Below are positions 1 to 6,018 of a stretch of 11,074 bases of DNA, one piece after another; positions within the stretch are counted from its first letter, which is position 1, and the number at the start of each line of letters is the position of its first letter. Made by a program: the position numbers and the translations under genes. The notes beneath the pieces were generated by a model. It saw nothing but the letters and a program-made list of their open reading frames with translations, ran no database searches and was not told where the DNA came from. Source of the DNA: Chitinophaga pinensis (lineage in GTDB: Bacteria > Bacteroidota > Bacteroidia > UKL13-3). The DNA lies in contig CALPIR020000067.1 of assembly GCA_943323675.2 (NCBI GenBank), positions 1-11,074 on the forward strand, read 5' to 3'.

Positions 1-110
1 ATTTCTTCGTTAGTGGCACCCAATTTACCGTAAGCAATATTTTCTGCAATGGTGCCGCCAAATAAAATTACATCTTGTGGTACAAAAGCCATTTGCTTAC
101 GCAATTGTGA
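1..110 (-). CDS. ABC exporter ATPase fragment, inverted diverged copy (partial, 3' end off window)
   Basis: Read on the minus strand, 110 down to 3 is one open frame giving SQLRKQMAFVPQDV followed by a stretch around FGGTIAENIAYGK. This is the Q-loop region of the nucleotide-binding domain of an MsbA/LmrA-type ABC exporter half-transporter. It runs off the left edge, so signature, Walker B and H-loop are not visible. The residues SQLRK before QM are what this family normally has upstream of the Q-loop, so this copy reads naturally right up to position 110, where it abuts the + strand copy. Against that copy it differs at 10 of 98 bases. Eight of the nine differing codons are synonymous and one is Asn versus Ala, so the divergence happened under coding constraint. 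It may be a genuine paralogue or a strain variant joined artificially. Confidence 0.6.
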
Positions 111-208
111 AAGCAAATGGCTTTTGTGCCTCAAGATGTAATATTATTTGGGGGCACCATTGCAGAAAATATAGCTTACGGTAAATTAGGCGCTACTGCC
201 GAAGAAAT
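1..208. repeat. Imperfect inverted repeat, 98-base arms, 12-base spacer
   Basis: Arm 1-98 is the reverse complement of 111-208 with 88 of 98 bases matching and no gaps. The innermost 18 bases of each arm match exactly, and the spacer is 99-110. The left arm reaches the window edge, so the repeat may extend further. The mismatches fall almost entirely at third codon positions of the shared ABC exporter frame. Confidence 0.9.
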
Positions 209-620
209 TGCCGATGCGGCAAGCAAAGCCAATGCCCACGATTTTATCTGCAAGTTTCCTGAAGGATATGAAACCATAGTTGGGGAGCGTGGTATAAAAT
301 TAAGCGGGGGCCAACGCCAACGTATTGCCATCGCAAGAGCCATTTTAAAAGATCCGGCTATTTTAATTTTGGATGAAGCCACTTCATCATTGGATAGCGA
401 AAGTGAACAATTGGTGCAAGAAGCATTAGATAATTTGATGAAGAACAGAACGAGTTTTGTAATTGCCCACCGTTTAAGCACCATACGCAACGCGCACAAA
501 ATTGTGGTAATAGATAAAGGCACAGTTACCGAACAAGGCTCACACGAGCAGTTAATGGCCAACAACGGCCTTTACCGCAAACTAAATGATATGCAGTTTG
601 AGTTTGGCAGTGTGGTGTAA
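111..620 (+). CDS. ABC transporter ATP-binding/permease protein, C-terminal ATPase fragment (5' truncated)
   Basis: This is the C-terminal two thirds of an ABC nucleotide-binding domain of the type found in fused permease-ATPase exporters (MsbA/LmrA-like lipid or drug export at the inner membrane). Counting from the Met at 117, it shows the Q-loop VPQD (4-7), signature LSGGQ (62-66), Walker B ILILDE (82-87), D-loop SLD (91-93) and H-loop His118. Walker A and the whole transmembrane domain are missing. The Met at 117 is internal to the family's normal RKQMAFVPQD stretch and is not a real start. The codon just before the homologous frame (108-110) is TGA, so the frame cannot extend left. The fragment cannot hydrolyse ATP alone. 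The conserved part shows no decay, which suggests a recent break or an artificial join. The substrate cannot be told. Confidence 0.85.
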   Translation, partial: KQMAFVPQDVILFGGTIAENIAYGKLGATAEEIADAASKANAHDFICKFPEGYETIVGERGIKLSGGQRQRIAIARAILKDPAILILDEATSSLDSESEQLVQEALDNLMKNRTSFVIAHRLSTIRNAHKIVVIDKGTVTEQGSHEQLMANNGLYRKLNDMQFEFGSVV

Positions 621-669
621 TTTTAACCACGCAAAAAGTTGTATTTTATGTACATTTAATAAAATAATT

Positions 670-700
670 ATTGCGTAATTAGTTTTTTAATTTAATTTTG
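670..700 (+). promoter_or_regulatory. Bacteroidota-type promoter for the secreted-protein block
   Basis: TAATTTTG at 693-700 matches the Bacteroidota -7 consensus TAnnTTTG exactly. ATTG at 670-673 is a near match to the -33 TTTG element, with 19 bases between the two, the usual spacing. Transcription would start near 705-708, giving a leader of roughly 85 nt before the gene at 792. No other promoter is obvious before the genes at 1211 and 1623, so it probably serves all three. Confidence 0.5.
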
Positions 701-703
701 ATT

Positions 704-747
704 GTCTAACCTTTAAAACTACTCGCGATAAATTTTAATTGTTAGAC
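704..747 (+). other. attC-like inverted-repeat site (candidate)
   Basis: GTCTAAC (704-710) fits the integron R'' box RYYYAAC and GTTAGAC (741-747) fits the R' box GTTRRRY, in the right order and fully complementary. An inner pair TTAAAA (713-718) and TTTTAA (733-738) sits where L'' and L' boxes would be. At 44 bases it is short for an attC, and no integrase gene is visible. It could equally be an ordinary leader or terminator hairpin. The stated order, complementarity and spacing are seen; the integron interpretation is inferred. Confidence 0.3.
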
Positions 748-778
748 GAGACATAAACCAGTCTCCGAATTGGTCTAA
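741..778 (+). promoter_or_regulatory. Structured 5' leader stem-loop
   Basis: TTAGAC (742-747) can pair with GTCTAA (773-778), and GAGAC (748-752) with GTCTC (761-765), giving an interrupted 11-bp stem with an 8-base loop and a 7-base bulge on the 3' side. It ends 13 bases before the ATG at 792. TTAGAC can alternatively pair with the copy at 704-710, so two mutually exclusive folds exist. The effect on expression is unknown. Confidence 0.35.
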
Positions 779-791
779 TAAATTAAAAAAC

Positions 792-1208
792 ATGTTTATG
801 AAAATCCCAAAATTATTATTATCAACAATTTCTTCGTTGCTATTCTTAAATTCTTTTGCTGGCACCTTTAATGATCCATCAGTTAAAAAACCCACTAAAG
901 AGATTAAATATTGGTGTGATGTAAGAGGAAAATATCAAAAAGAATATTTAGGTGATGGAGGAACACTTGAATTATGTAAGGCTGAATTTCCTGCTAATCA
1001 CTGTTATTACATACCTTGCACTCCCGATTCAAGGTATTCGTATACAACAACCAGTATTCCAGTTCCTGCTGGGGTAAATATAGAGGAAGGGCAAGCTTTT
1101 TGGGCGCGCTACGAAAACGGTCAATATAATGTACAGCTCCTGAATTTTCTGGATATTGAACAGATTCAAGATAGTAACGGAGTAGAGGTTTTGATTATTA
1201 AGCATTAG
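792..1208 (+). CDS. Small secreted Cys4 protein, unknown function
   Basis: I do not recognise this 138-residue protein. It has a Sec signal peptide (a Lys near the start, a hydrophobic run at 8-22, SFA before a likely cleavage after residue 23), so the mature protein of about 115 residues is periplasmic or secreted. The mature part has exactly four cysteines (42, 62, 71, 76), the last three inside a CKAEF...CYYIPC cluster, which suggests disulfides. A second in-frame ATG at 798 would give the more typical MK start, and either is possible. The next gene begins 2 bases after the stop, so the two are surely co-transcribed and probably translationally coupled. It loosely resembles the small Cys-containing exported proteins common in Sphingobacteriia, but I cannot assign a family. 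Confidence 0.75.
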   Translation: MFMKIPKLLLSTISSLLFLNSFAGTFNDPSVKKPTKEIKYWCDVRGKYQKEYLGDGGTLELCKAEFPANHCYYIPCTPDSRYSYTTTSIPVPAGVNIEEGQAFWARYENGQYNVQLLNFLDIEQIQDSNGVEVLIIKH

Positions 1209-1210
1209 TA

Positions 1211-1570
1211 ATGAAAAGAATAACTATTTTCCTATTGACGGGGATGTTTGCAAAAGTTTCTTTTGCAACAACTCCTAGACCGCTTGTTGCTATTTATGGG
1301 GTATTTAAGGAGGTTGGAGTGCCAGGAAATCCTACAGTTGCTGTTAGATGTCAGTCTCCTTTTGCCAAAGTATGTATTTACAGGCAATCCGTTTCCTCCA
1401 TAACTACTTGTGCCGATAACACGACCGTAATACCAAACCAATGGGGACTTGACCCAAATAAGGACTATATTGGAATTATCAAAGAAAGTGGTGCTGTCAA
1501 TTTCACAGAAGTCAGCTATTCAGCAATAACAGAATGTAATTCCCAATATATCGAAATTCAATACTACTAA
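1211..1570 (+). CDS. Small secreted Cys4 protein, possible paralogue of the preceding gene
   Basis: This unrecognised protein has 119 residues. The N-terminus MKRITIFLLTGMFAKVSFA is a signal peptide with probable cleavage after Ala19. The mature 100 residues carry exactly four cysteines (47, 55, 67, 109). The segment CQSPFAKVCIY matches the upstream neighbour's CKAEFPANHCYY in pattern (CxxxF, 3-4 residues, C, Y/I, Y), so the two may be diverged duplicates although little else aligns by eye. It starts 2 bases after the previous stop. The next gene starts 52 bases downstream across a strong hairpin. Disulfide-bonded export is inferred and the function is unknown. Confidence 0.75.
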   Translation: MKRITIFLLTGMFAKVSFATTPRPLVAIYGVFKEVGVPGNPTVAVRCQSPFAKVCIYRQSVSSITTCADNTTVIPNQWGLDPNKDYIGIIKESGAVNFTEVSYSAITECNSQYIEIQYY

Positions 1571-1576
1571 TCACAG

Positions 1577-1611
1577 CACCCGTCTAACTATAAAGACATA
1601 GTTGACGGGTG
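1577..1611 (+). other. Intergenic stem-loop between the small and large secreted-protein genes
   Basis: CACCCGTC (1577-1584) pairs with GACGGGTG (1604-1611) and AACTAT (1586-1591) with ATAGTT (1598-1603), leaving a single bulged T at 1585 and a 6-base loop: a 14-bp, GC-rich stem in AT-rich surroundings. It lies 6 bases after one stop and 11 bases before the next start. No T-run follows, so it is a poor intrinsic terminator. A role in mRNA processing, attenuation or site-specific recombination is possible. It contains another GTCTAAC (1582-1588). Confidence 0.75.
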
Positions 1612-1622
1612 TATTTAACTCT

Positions 1623-3128
1623 ATGAAAAATAAAATATTTTCTTTGTTTCTTTTGTTTTCTCCTTGGATTTGTATTGGACAAATTAGCTCGGCCTATCTA
1701 GTAATGGACGTTAACGGATGTAGTAATTGTTTGCAAACTGCTACAATGCTCTCGAAAACACCTGAATTGTTAAATAATATCAGCTTTTTATTTAACGGTG
1801 ATGACGTCACCCTTGAACAAGCAAAAAATTACCTAAGTGATGAGTTAAAGGTAAATGGCGAGGTTGTACTAAATTCGAAAATTTACTACCAATACGTTTC
1901 AGCATACCCAAACCCAATTAGCAGAAAAATGCCACATATTGTTCTTTACAACAATTTAAATGAAAGAATTGAAAGGTCTTTCAGTATTGACAGTATAATT
2001 TTTTTTGAGAGTTTAATAAATAACATTAAAAGTCCTAACGTATATAAGTACATAAACGTTAAGCATGAGCTTGAGTCGGTAAAAAAGCTAATTGGTTACA
2101 AAGTACTTGAAATAAAAGACGGTAATCTAGTTGTAAATACTTATCAAAATCCGAGGAAAATATATATTTATAACACCCCACAAAAAATGCTTGACAGTTT
2201 GGTGATTGATTTGAAGCTTGAGGAAAAAATACTTTCTAGTAACAATGTAAAAATAAAAAATTTAGGAGAGGCTGTAGAGTGGCACAAACAATCAGGGTTT
2301 GCAAATTTTTCTTCTTTTGTCACGAACCAAACAATAACCTATGACAACCTTTCAGGGGTAATAATCACAAGATATTACAACTATGAAAATCAGGATTCAA
2401 TTATTCATCCAACTCAAATTTTCCAGTATTTTGATTATTCAATTAAGTTAAGAAAGTTAAAACTGTATTCTTTTAGTCCACTTTGGGGTGGTGATTCTAT
2501 TGATGATTTTCCTGTAATTTCCCAAAAGGAGTATTATCAAGACCTTGACTACCCTTTTAAAGACTCATTAGATAACTGGTACGCCTTTATTAATTATGAA
2601 TCAGGTGAGATGGACTCAGTGTCAAAAACTAAACAACTTGTTCGATTTCACTATAATAATCAAAAAAAGATGTATTCAGTTGATTCCGTGATTTATAATA
2701 TTGTTTTTGATACTATTGAATCTTTTTCAAAAAATAGATTTAACAATCCTCAAACTTATTTTGCTTATCGATTCAATGAACCATTTTTCTATTACAATGA
2801 TGCACCATTAATACGCAATGTTTTCACTAATCAAACAATTGATTTGTCGAATATTCAAAAGGGTTTGACATGGGTTTATGACCTAGTTCAAAGACAAGAT
2901 GGATTGTATATTCTGATTAAAACGAATGAAGGTAGAAAGTTGTTGATTTTAGACAAAAAATCGAATAAATTGTTGTCTAAAATTGATTTGCAAGAATTAG
3001 ACAAATTGATTGTGACTGAGGCTAATGGGTCTTCATCAGCCAAAAGTAATTTAGTGTTGGACTCGGATTTAAGTATTTATTTCATAGATAAGAAAGGTAT
3101 AATTAATCAATTAAAGTTAGTTAATTAA
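1623..3128 (+). CDS. Secreted protein with thioredoxin-like N-terminus and beta-rich C-terminus
   Basis: This is a 501-residue exported protein. I chose the ATG at 1623 because it gives a typical signal peptide (MKNKIFSLFLLF, cleavage near residue 20). A TTG at 1602 would put seven polar residues in front and start inside the hairpin. Residues about 22-135 look like a thioredoxin fold: a strand (AYLVMDV), CSNC at 33-36 at the start of a helix, a strand NISFLF, and MPHIVLY with Pro104 where thioredoxins have their cis-Pro. The two CSNC cysteines are the only ones in the mature protein. Residues about 140-501 are beta-rich with recurring aromatic and Asp/Asn turns, such as DGLYILI and SIYFIDKKG, suggesting a beta-propeller. 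Both domain calls are by eye, without a profile search. The closest idea is the redoxin and six-bladed-propeller exported proteins of Bacteroidota. It is co-directional with two small Cys4 protein genes and ends at a strong terminator. Confidence 0.7.
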   Translation: MKNKIFSLFLLFSPWICIGQISSAYLVMDVNGCSNCLQTATMLSKTPELLNNISFLFNGDDVTLEQAKNYLSDELKVNGEVVLNSKIYYQYVSAYPNPISRKMPHIVLYNNLNERIERSFSIDSIIFFESLINNIKSPNVYKYINVKHELESVKKLIGYKVLEIKDGNLVVNTYQNPRKIYIYNTPQKMLDSLVIDLKLEEKILSSNNVKIKNLGEAVEWHKQSGFANFSSFVTNQTITYDNLSGVIITRYYNYENQDSIIHPTQIFQYFDYSIKLRKLKLYSFSPLWGGDSIDDFPVISQKEYYQDLDYPFKDSLDNWYAFINYESGEMDSVSKTKQLVRFHYNNQKKMYSVDSVIYNIVFDTIESFSKNRFNNPQTYFAYRFNEPFFYYNDAPLIRNVFTNQTIDLSNIQKGLTWVYDLVQRQDGLYILIKTNEGRKLLILDKKSNKLLSKIDLQELDKLIVTEANGSSSAKSNLVLDSDLSIYFIDKKGIINQLKLVN

Positions 3129-3149
3129 TCACCTATATGTTATTACATG

Positions 3150-3182
3150 AAAAAGCCGAATGATATTTTCATTCGGCTTTTT
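3150..3182. terminator. Bidirectional intrinsic terminator
   Basis: A perfect 14-bp stem (3150-3163 with 3169-3182; core AGCCGAATGA/TCATTCGGCT) closes a 5-base loop. On the + strand it is followed by a run of T to 3183, and on the - strand the stem ends in five T. It lies between the convergent ends of the secreted-protein block (3128) and the ABC-F gene (3201), serving both. Confidence 0.9.
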
Positions 3183-3200
3183 TGTTATTAGATTAATAGC

Positions 3201-4817
3201 TTATTTGTACATGGTGTCTCGTTGCTCTTTAATAGCAGGATCGTTAATGTATTCATCAAAAGTCATGCGTTTATCGATTATTCCATTCGGAGTTAATTCA
3301 ATAATACGGTTAGCAATGGTTTGGCTAAACTCATGATCATGTGTGGTGAACAAAGCAATATGATTCCAATCTTTTAAAGCATTGTTAAATGCAGTAATAG
3401 ATTCCAAATCCAAATGGTTGGTAGGCTCATCTAAAAGCAAACAATTGGCATTGGTTAACATCATACGGCTGGTCATACAACGTACTTTTTCGCCCCCACT
3501 TAATACATTAGATTTTTTAAATACCTCTTCGCCACTAAACAACATCTTGCCTAAAAATCCACGTATATATGTTTCATCTTTTTCTTTACTGAACTGACGT
3601 AACCAATCAACTAAATTATCATCTCCATTAAAGTAATGGTTGTTTTCATTAGGCAGGTATGATGTGGTAATGGTTTGGCCCCAAGCTATATCCCCTGAAT
3701 CAGGTTTAATTTCATCAACCAATACTTGATAAAAGGCAGTAGGTGCCATTGGGTTCCGGCTTAGTAAAGCCACTTTATCACCTTTCACTAATGTAAAAGT
3801 AATGTCGTTAAACAAAACCGTTCCATCAGGAGCCTTTTTACTCAGGTGTTCCACATTTAAAATTTGGTCACCACAATCACGGTCGGCTTTAAAAATAATG
3901 GCCGGGTATTTACGGGCTGATGGCCTGATTTCATCAACGTTTAGTTTTTCAAGTAACTTTTTACGGCTGGTAGCTTGTTTGCTTTTAGAAGCATTGGCAC
4001 TAAAACGCTCTATAAACTCTTGTAATTCTTTACGCTTATCTTCTACTTTTTTGTTTTGATCAGAACGTTGGCGTAGGGCTAACTGGCTGCTCTCATACCA
4101 AAATGAGTAATTACCCGTGAATAACTGAACTTTTCCAAAATCAATATCAGCCACATGGGTACAAACGGCATCTAAAAAATGCCTGTCATGGCTTACTACG
4201 ATTACCGTATTTTGAAAATCAGCTAAGAAGTTTTCTAACCACCCAATTGTTTCTACGTCTAAATCGTTGGTCGGTTCATCTAATAATAAAATATCAGGAT
4301 TGCCAAATAACGCTTGAGCCAATAATACACGTACCTTTTCTTTACCGCTTAGCTCGCTCATTAACATGCCATGTAATTCCTCATTTACGCCTAGGCTACT
4401 TAATAATTCAGCGGCATCACTTTCTGCATTCCAACCTTCCATATCGGCAAAAATACCTTCCAAAACACCGGCTCGTTCACCATCAGCATCAGTAAAATCG
4501 GCCTTGGCATATAATGCATCTTTTTCTAGCATTATTTCTAAAAGTTTTTTGTTACCCATAATTACGGTTTGCAATACGGGGTAGTTATCAAAAGCAAAGT
4601 GGTTTTGAGAAAGCACACTCATGCGTTCACCGGGCGTCATAGATACGTTACCCGTGGTGGGTTCAATTTCGCCCGACATGATTTTTAACAAGGTAGATTT
4701 TCCTGCACCGTTTGCGCCAATCACACCATAGCAGTTGCCAGGTGCAAATTTAATATTCACTTCATCAAACAACACGCGCTTACCATAGCGCAAACTTAAA
4801 TTAGATACTGATAACAT
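3201..4817 (-). CDS. ABC-F family ATPase, YbiT-like
   Basis: This 538-residue protein has two ATPase domains and no membrane segments, which is the layout of the ABC-F translation-factor family that binds the ribosomal E site; YbiT is the closest E. coli type by length and motif. Domain 1 has Walker A GANGAGKST (34-42), a signature reduced to LSGKE (156-160), Walker B ILLLDE (176-181) followed by PTNDLD, and H-loop His210. The charged helical linker (about 242-300), rich in Lys/Glu, is the P-site tRNA-interaction region. Domain 2 keeps LSGGE (439-443), CLLLDE (459-464) and His493, but its Walker A position reads SRNPMAPT (353-360) with no GK[ST], so ATP binding there should be impaired. I recall similar degenerate second sites in some Bacteroidota and Clostridia homologues, but cannot verify that here. 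The gene is monocistronic, 240 bp downstream of the preceding gene and ended by a strong terminator. Nothing points to antibiotic resistance specifically. Confidence 0.92.
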   Translation of the reverse strand: MLSVSNLSLRYGKRVLFDEVNIKFAPGNCYGVIGANGAGKSTLLKIMSGEIEPTTGNVSMTPGERMSVLSQNHFAFDNYPVLQTVIMGNKKLLEIMLEKDALYAKADFTDADGERAGVLEGIFADMEGWNAESDAAELLSSLGVNEELHGMLMSELSGKEKVRVLLAQALFGNPDILLLDEPTNDLDVETIGWLENFLADFQNTVIVVSHDRHFLDAVCTHVADIDFGKVQLFTGNYSFWYESSQLALRQRSDQNKKVEDKRKELQEFIERFSANASKSKQATSRKKLLEKLNVDEIRPSARKYPAIIFKADRDCGDQILNVEHLSKKAPDGTVLFNDITFTLVKGDKVALLSRNPMAPTAFYQVLVDEIKPDSGDIAWGQTITTSYLPNENNHYFNGDDNLVDWLRQFSKEKDETYIRGFLGKMLFSGEEVFKKSNVLSGGEKVRCMTSRMMLTNANCLLLDEPTNHLDLESITAFNNALKDWNHIALFTTHDHEFSQTIANRIIELTPNGIIDKRMTFDEYINDPAIKEQRDTMYK

Positions 4818-5057
4818 GGAGCCTTACAAATTTGAGGGCGCGAAAGTACGAAAAAGAGTTTAATGTTGGGAAGATTAAGTTGAGTAGGTTAATGAACAAG
4901 GCGATAACCCTTAACCCTGAGCAAGAAATGAGCTACGTTTATGATTGAATAAATGTGGTGAAGCGATTAAATCCAAATGCTGTAAAAACAAAATAATGAT
5001 AATCTAACAGAATACAATGTAGTAAATCTTATAATAGACAACACGAAGTTAACTGGT

Positions 5058-6002
5058 TTAATCTTCTTCTTCTGGAGGTGCCTCTTCGTTATAGCTAAAG
5101 TAAGTTTCGCCAATAGCTAGAAGCAATTCTTTCACTTCATTTGCCTTGTCGGTATCTTTTTGTTTTTCGTAAGCTACCACCAAATTACGCAGTATTCTTT
5201 TAATGATGGATAAATTACCGCAGGCTTCAAAATAATCTGGTTGTGGCTCAAATTTAATTTGCCTTAAAAACTGCTCAAGGTTGGCTTTGCTGAATACCGC
5301 GCCATTATTAAATGCATTTATGTAAAACAATACACGTCCTTCGCGATAGTCGTGTTGTGTTTTTAAATTAAATGGATCGTTAAGTAGCAGTTGTTTGTTC
5401 TCTTCTTTATACGCGCAAACAAAATGTTGAGGTAGGTTTACTCCAAAAATGGGCAGGTGTAGCCTTTGTCCTAATAAAATATAAATAACCGCCATCATAA
5501 TGGGGTTGCCCTTTCGTGTTTCTAAAACAACATTTATAAAAGAATTTTCGGGCGCGTGATAGTTGTCTACGTTGCCCTTAAATCCTAATTCGTGGTAAAT
5601 AACACTGTTTATAATGCGAACTTTTTCATACGGACTTAAATCGTGATGCATATCAAGCCAAATATCTAAACGAATTTTATCTATTTGGTTAATAATATCT
5701 TGTGCATTTAAATTAGGATACTGGTAACGAGCAATCAAACAAATACCCGTTAGCAAATCTTGTTCTGATGAGCTGTACCAATCCCCAAAATCTTTTAACA
5801 GTTCGGTATATTGTATGCGGTGAACTACTTGTATAAGTCTATCTTGTTGGGTTGTATTTTGCAGTTTACTCCACTCGCTTTCCAAAATTGGAATAGCTTC
5901 TTTGCCCAATGATAAAAGTTTACTTTCCACATGGTCAAGTACCTCTTTGTCATCATCATCAAGCAAAGCTATTAACGAATGAATTTCCCTTTCGTTCATC
6001 AT
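5058..6002 (-). CDS. SirB1/transglutaminase-like protein
   Basis: This 314-residue soluble protein belongs to the SirB1-like transglutaminase-fold family (Transglut_core2). The hallmark segment is at about 150-200: PENSF, then RKGNPIMMAVIYILLGQRL, GVNLPQHFVCAY, and NDPF at 208-211. The His (193) and Asp (209) of a transglutaminase-like triad are present. The catalytic Cys that would sit in the KGNP segment is absent, as is usual for this family, so enzymatic activity is doubtful. The N-terminus is helical with DDDD at 15-18, and the C-terminus (EEAPPEEED) is strongly acidic. The start lies 16 bases after the topA stop on the same strand, so it is probably translated from the topA transcript. 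An alternative start at the second Met (5999) cannot be excluded. The cellular role is not established. Confidence 0.82.
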   Translation of the reverse strand: MMNEREIHSLIALLDDDDKEVLDHVESKLLSLGKEAIPILESEWSKLQNTTQQDRLIQVVHRIQYTELLKDFGDWYSSSEQDLLTGICLIARYQYPNLNAQDIINQIDKIRLDIWLDMHHDLSPYEKVRIINSVIYHELGFKGNVDNYHAPENSFINVVLETRKGNPIMMAVIYILLGQRLHLPIFGVNLPQHFVCAYKEENKQLLLNDPFNLKTQHDYREGRVLFYINAFNNGAVFSKANLEQFLRQIKFEPQPDYFEACGNLSIIKRILRNLVVAYEKQKDTDKANEVKELLLAIGETYFSYNEEAPPEEED

Positions 6003-6018
6003 GCTTTATTTGGTGTAG

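Noticed and set aside
665..688. TAATTA-TTGCG-TAATTA stem followed by T6 as terminator of the ABC exporter gene
   Set aside because: The stem is only six A/T pairs, and the stretch is explained as well or better by the promoter elements at 670-700.
1602..1622. TTG start at 1602 for the thioredoxin-like secreted protein
   Set aside because: It would start inside the hairpin stem and place seven polar residues before a typical MK signal peptide; the ATG at 1623 fits better.
3129..3200. A further attC-like site after the secreted-protein block
   Set aside because: No RYYYAAC/GTTRRRY pair is present; the hairpin there is an ordinary bidirectional terminator.
4841..4848. TACTTTCG on the minus strand as promoter of the ABC-F gene
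   Set aside because: It is one base off TAnnTTTG, and there is no TTTG or TTG element at the right distance upstream.
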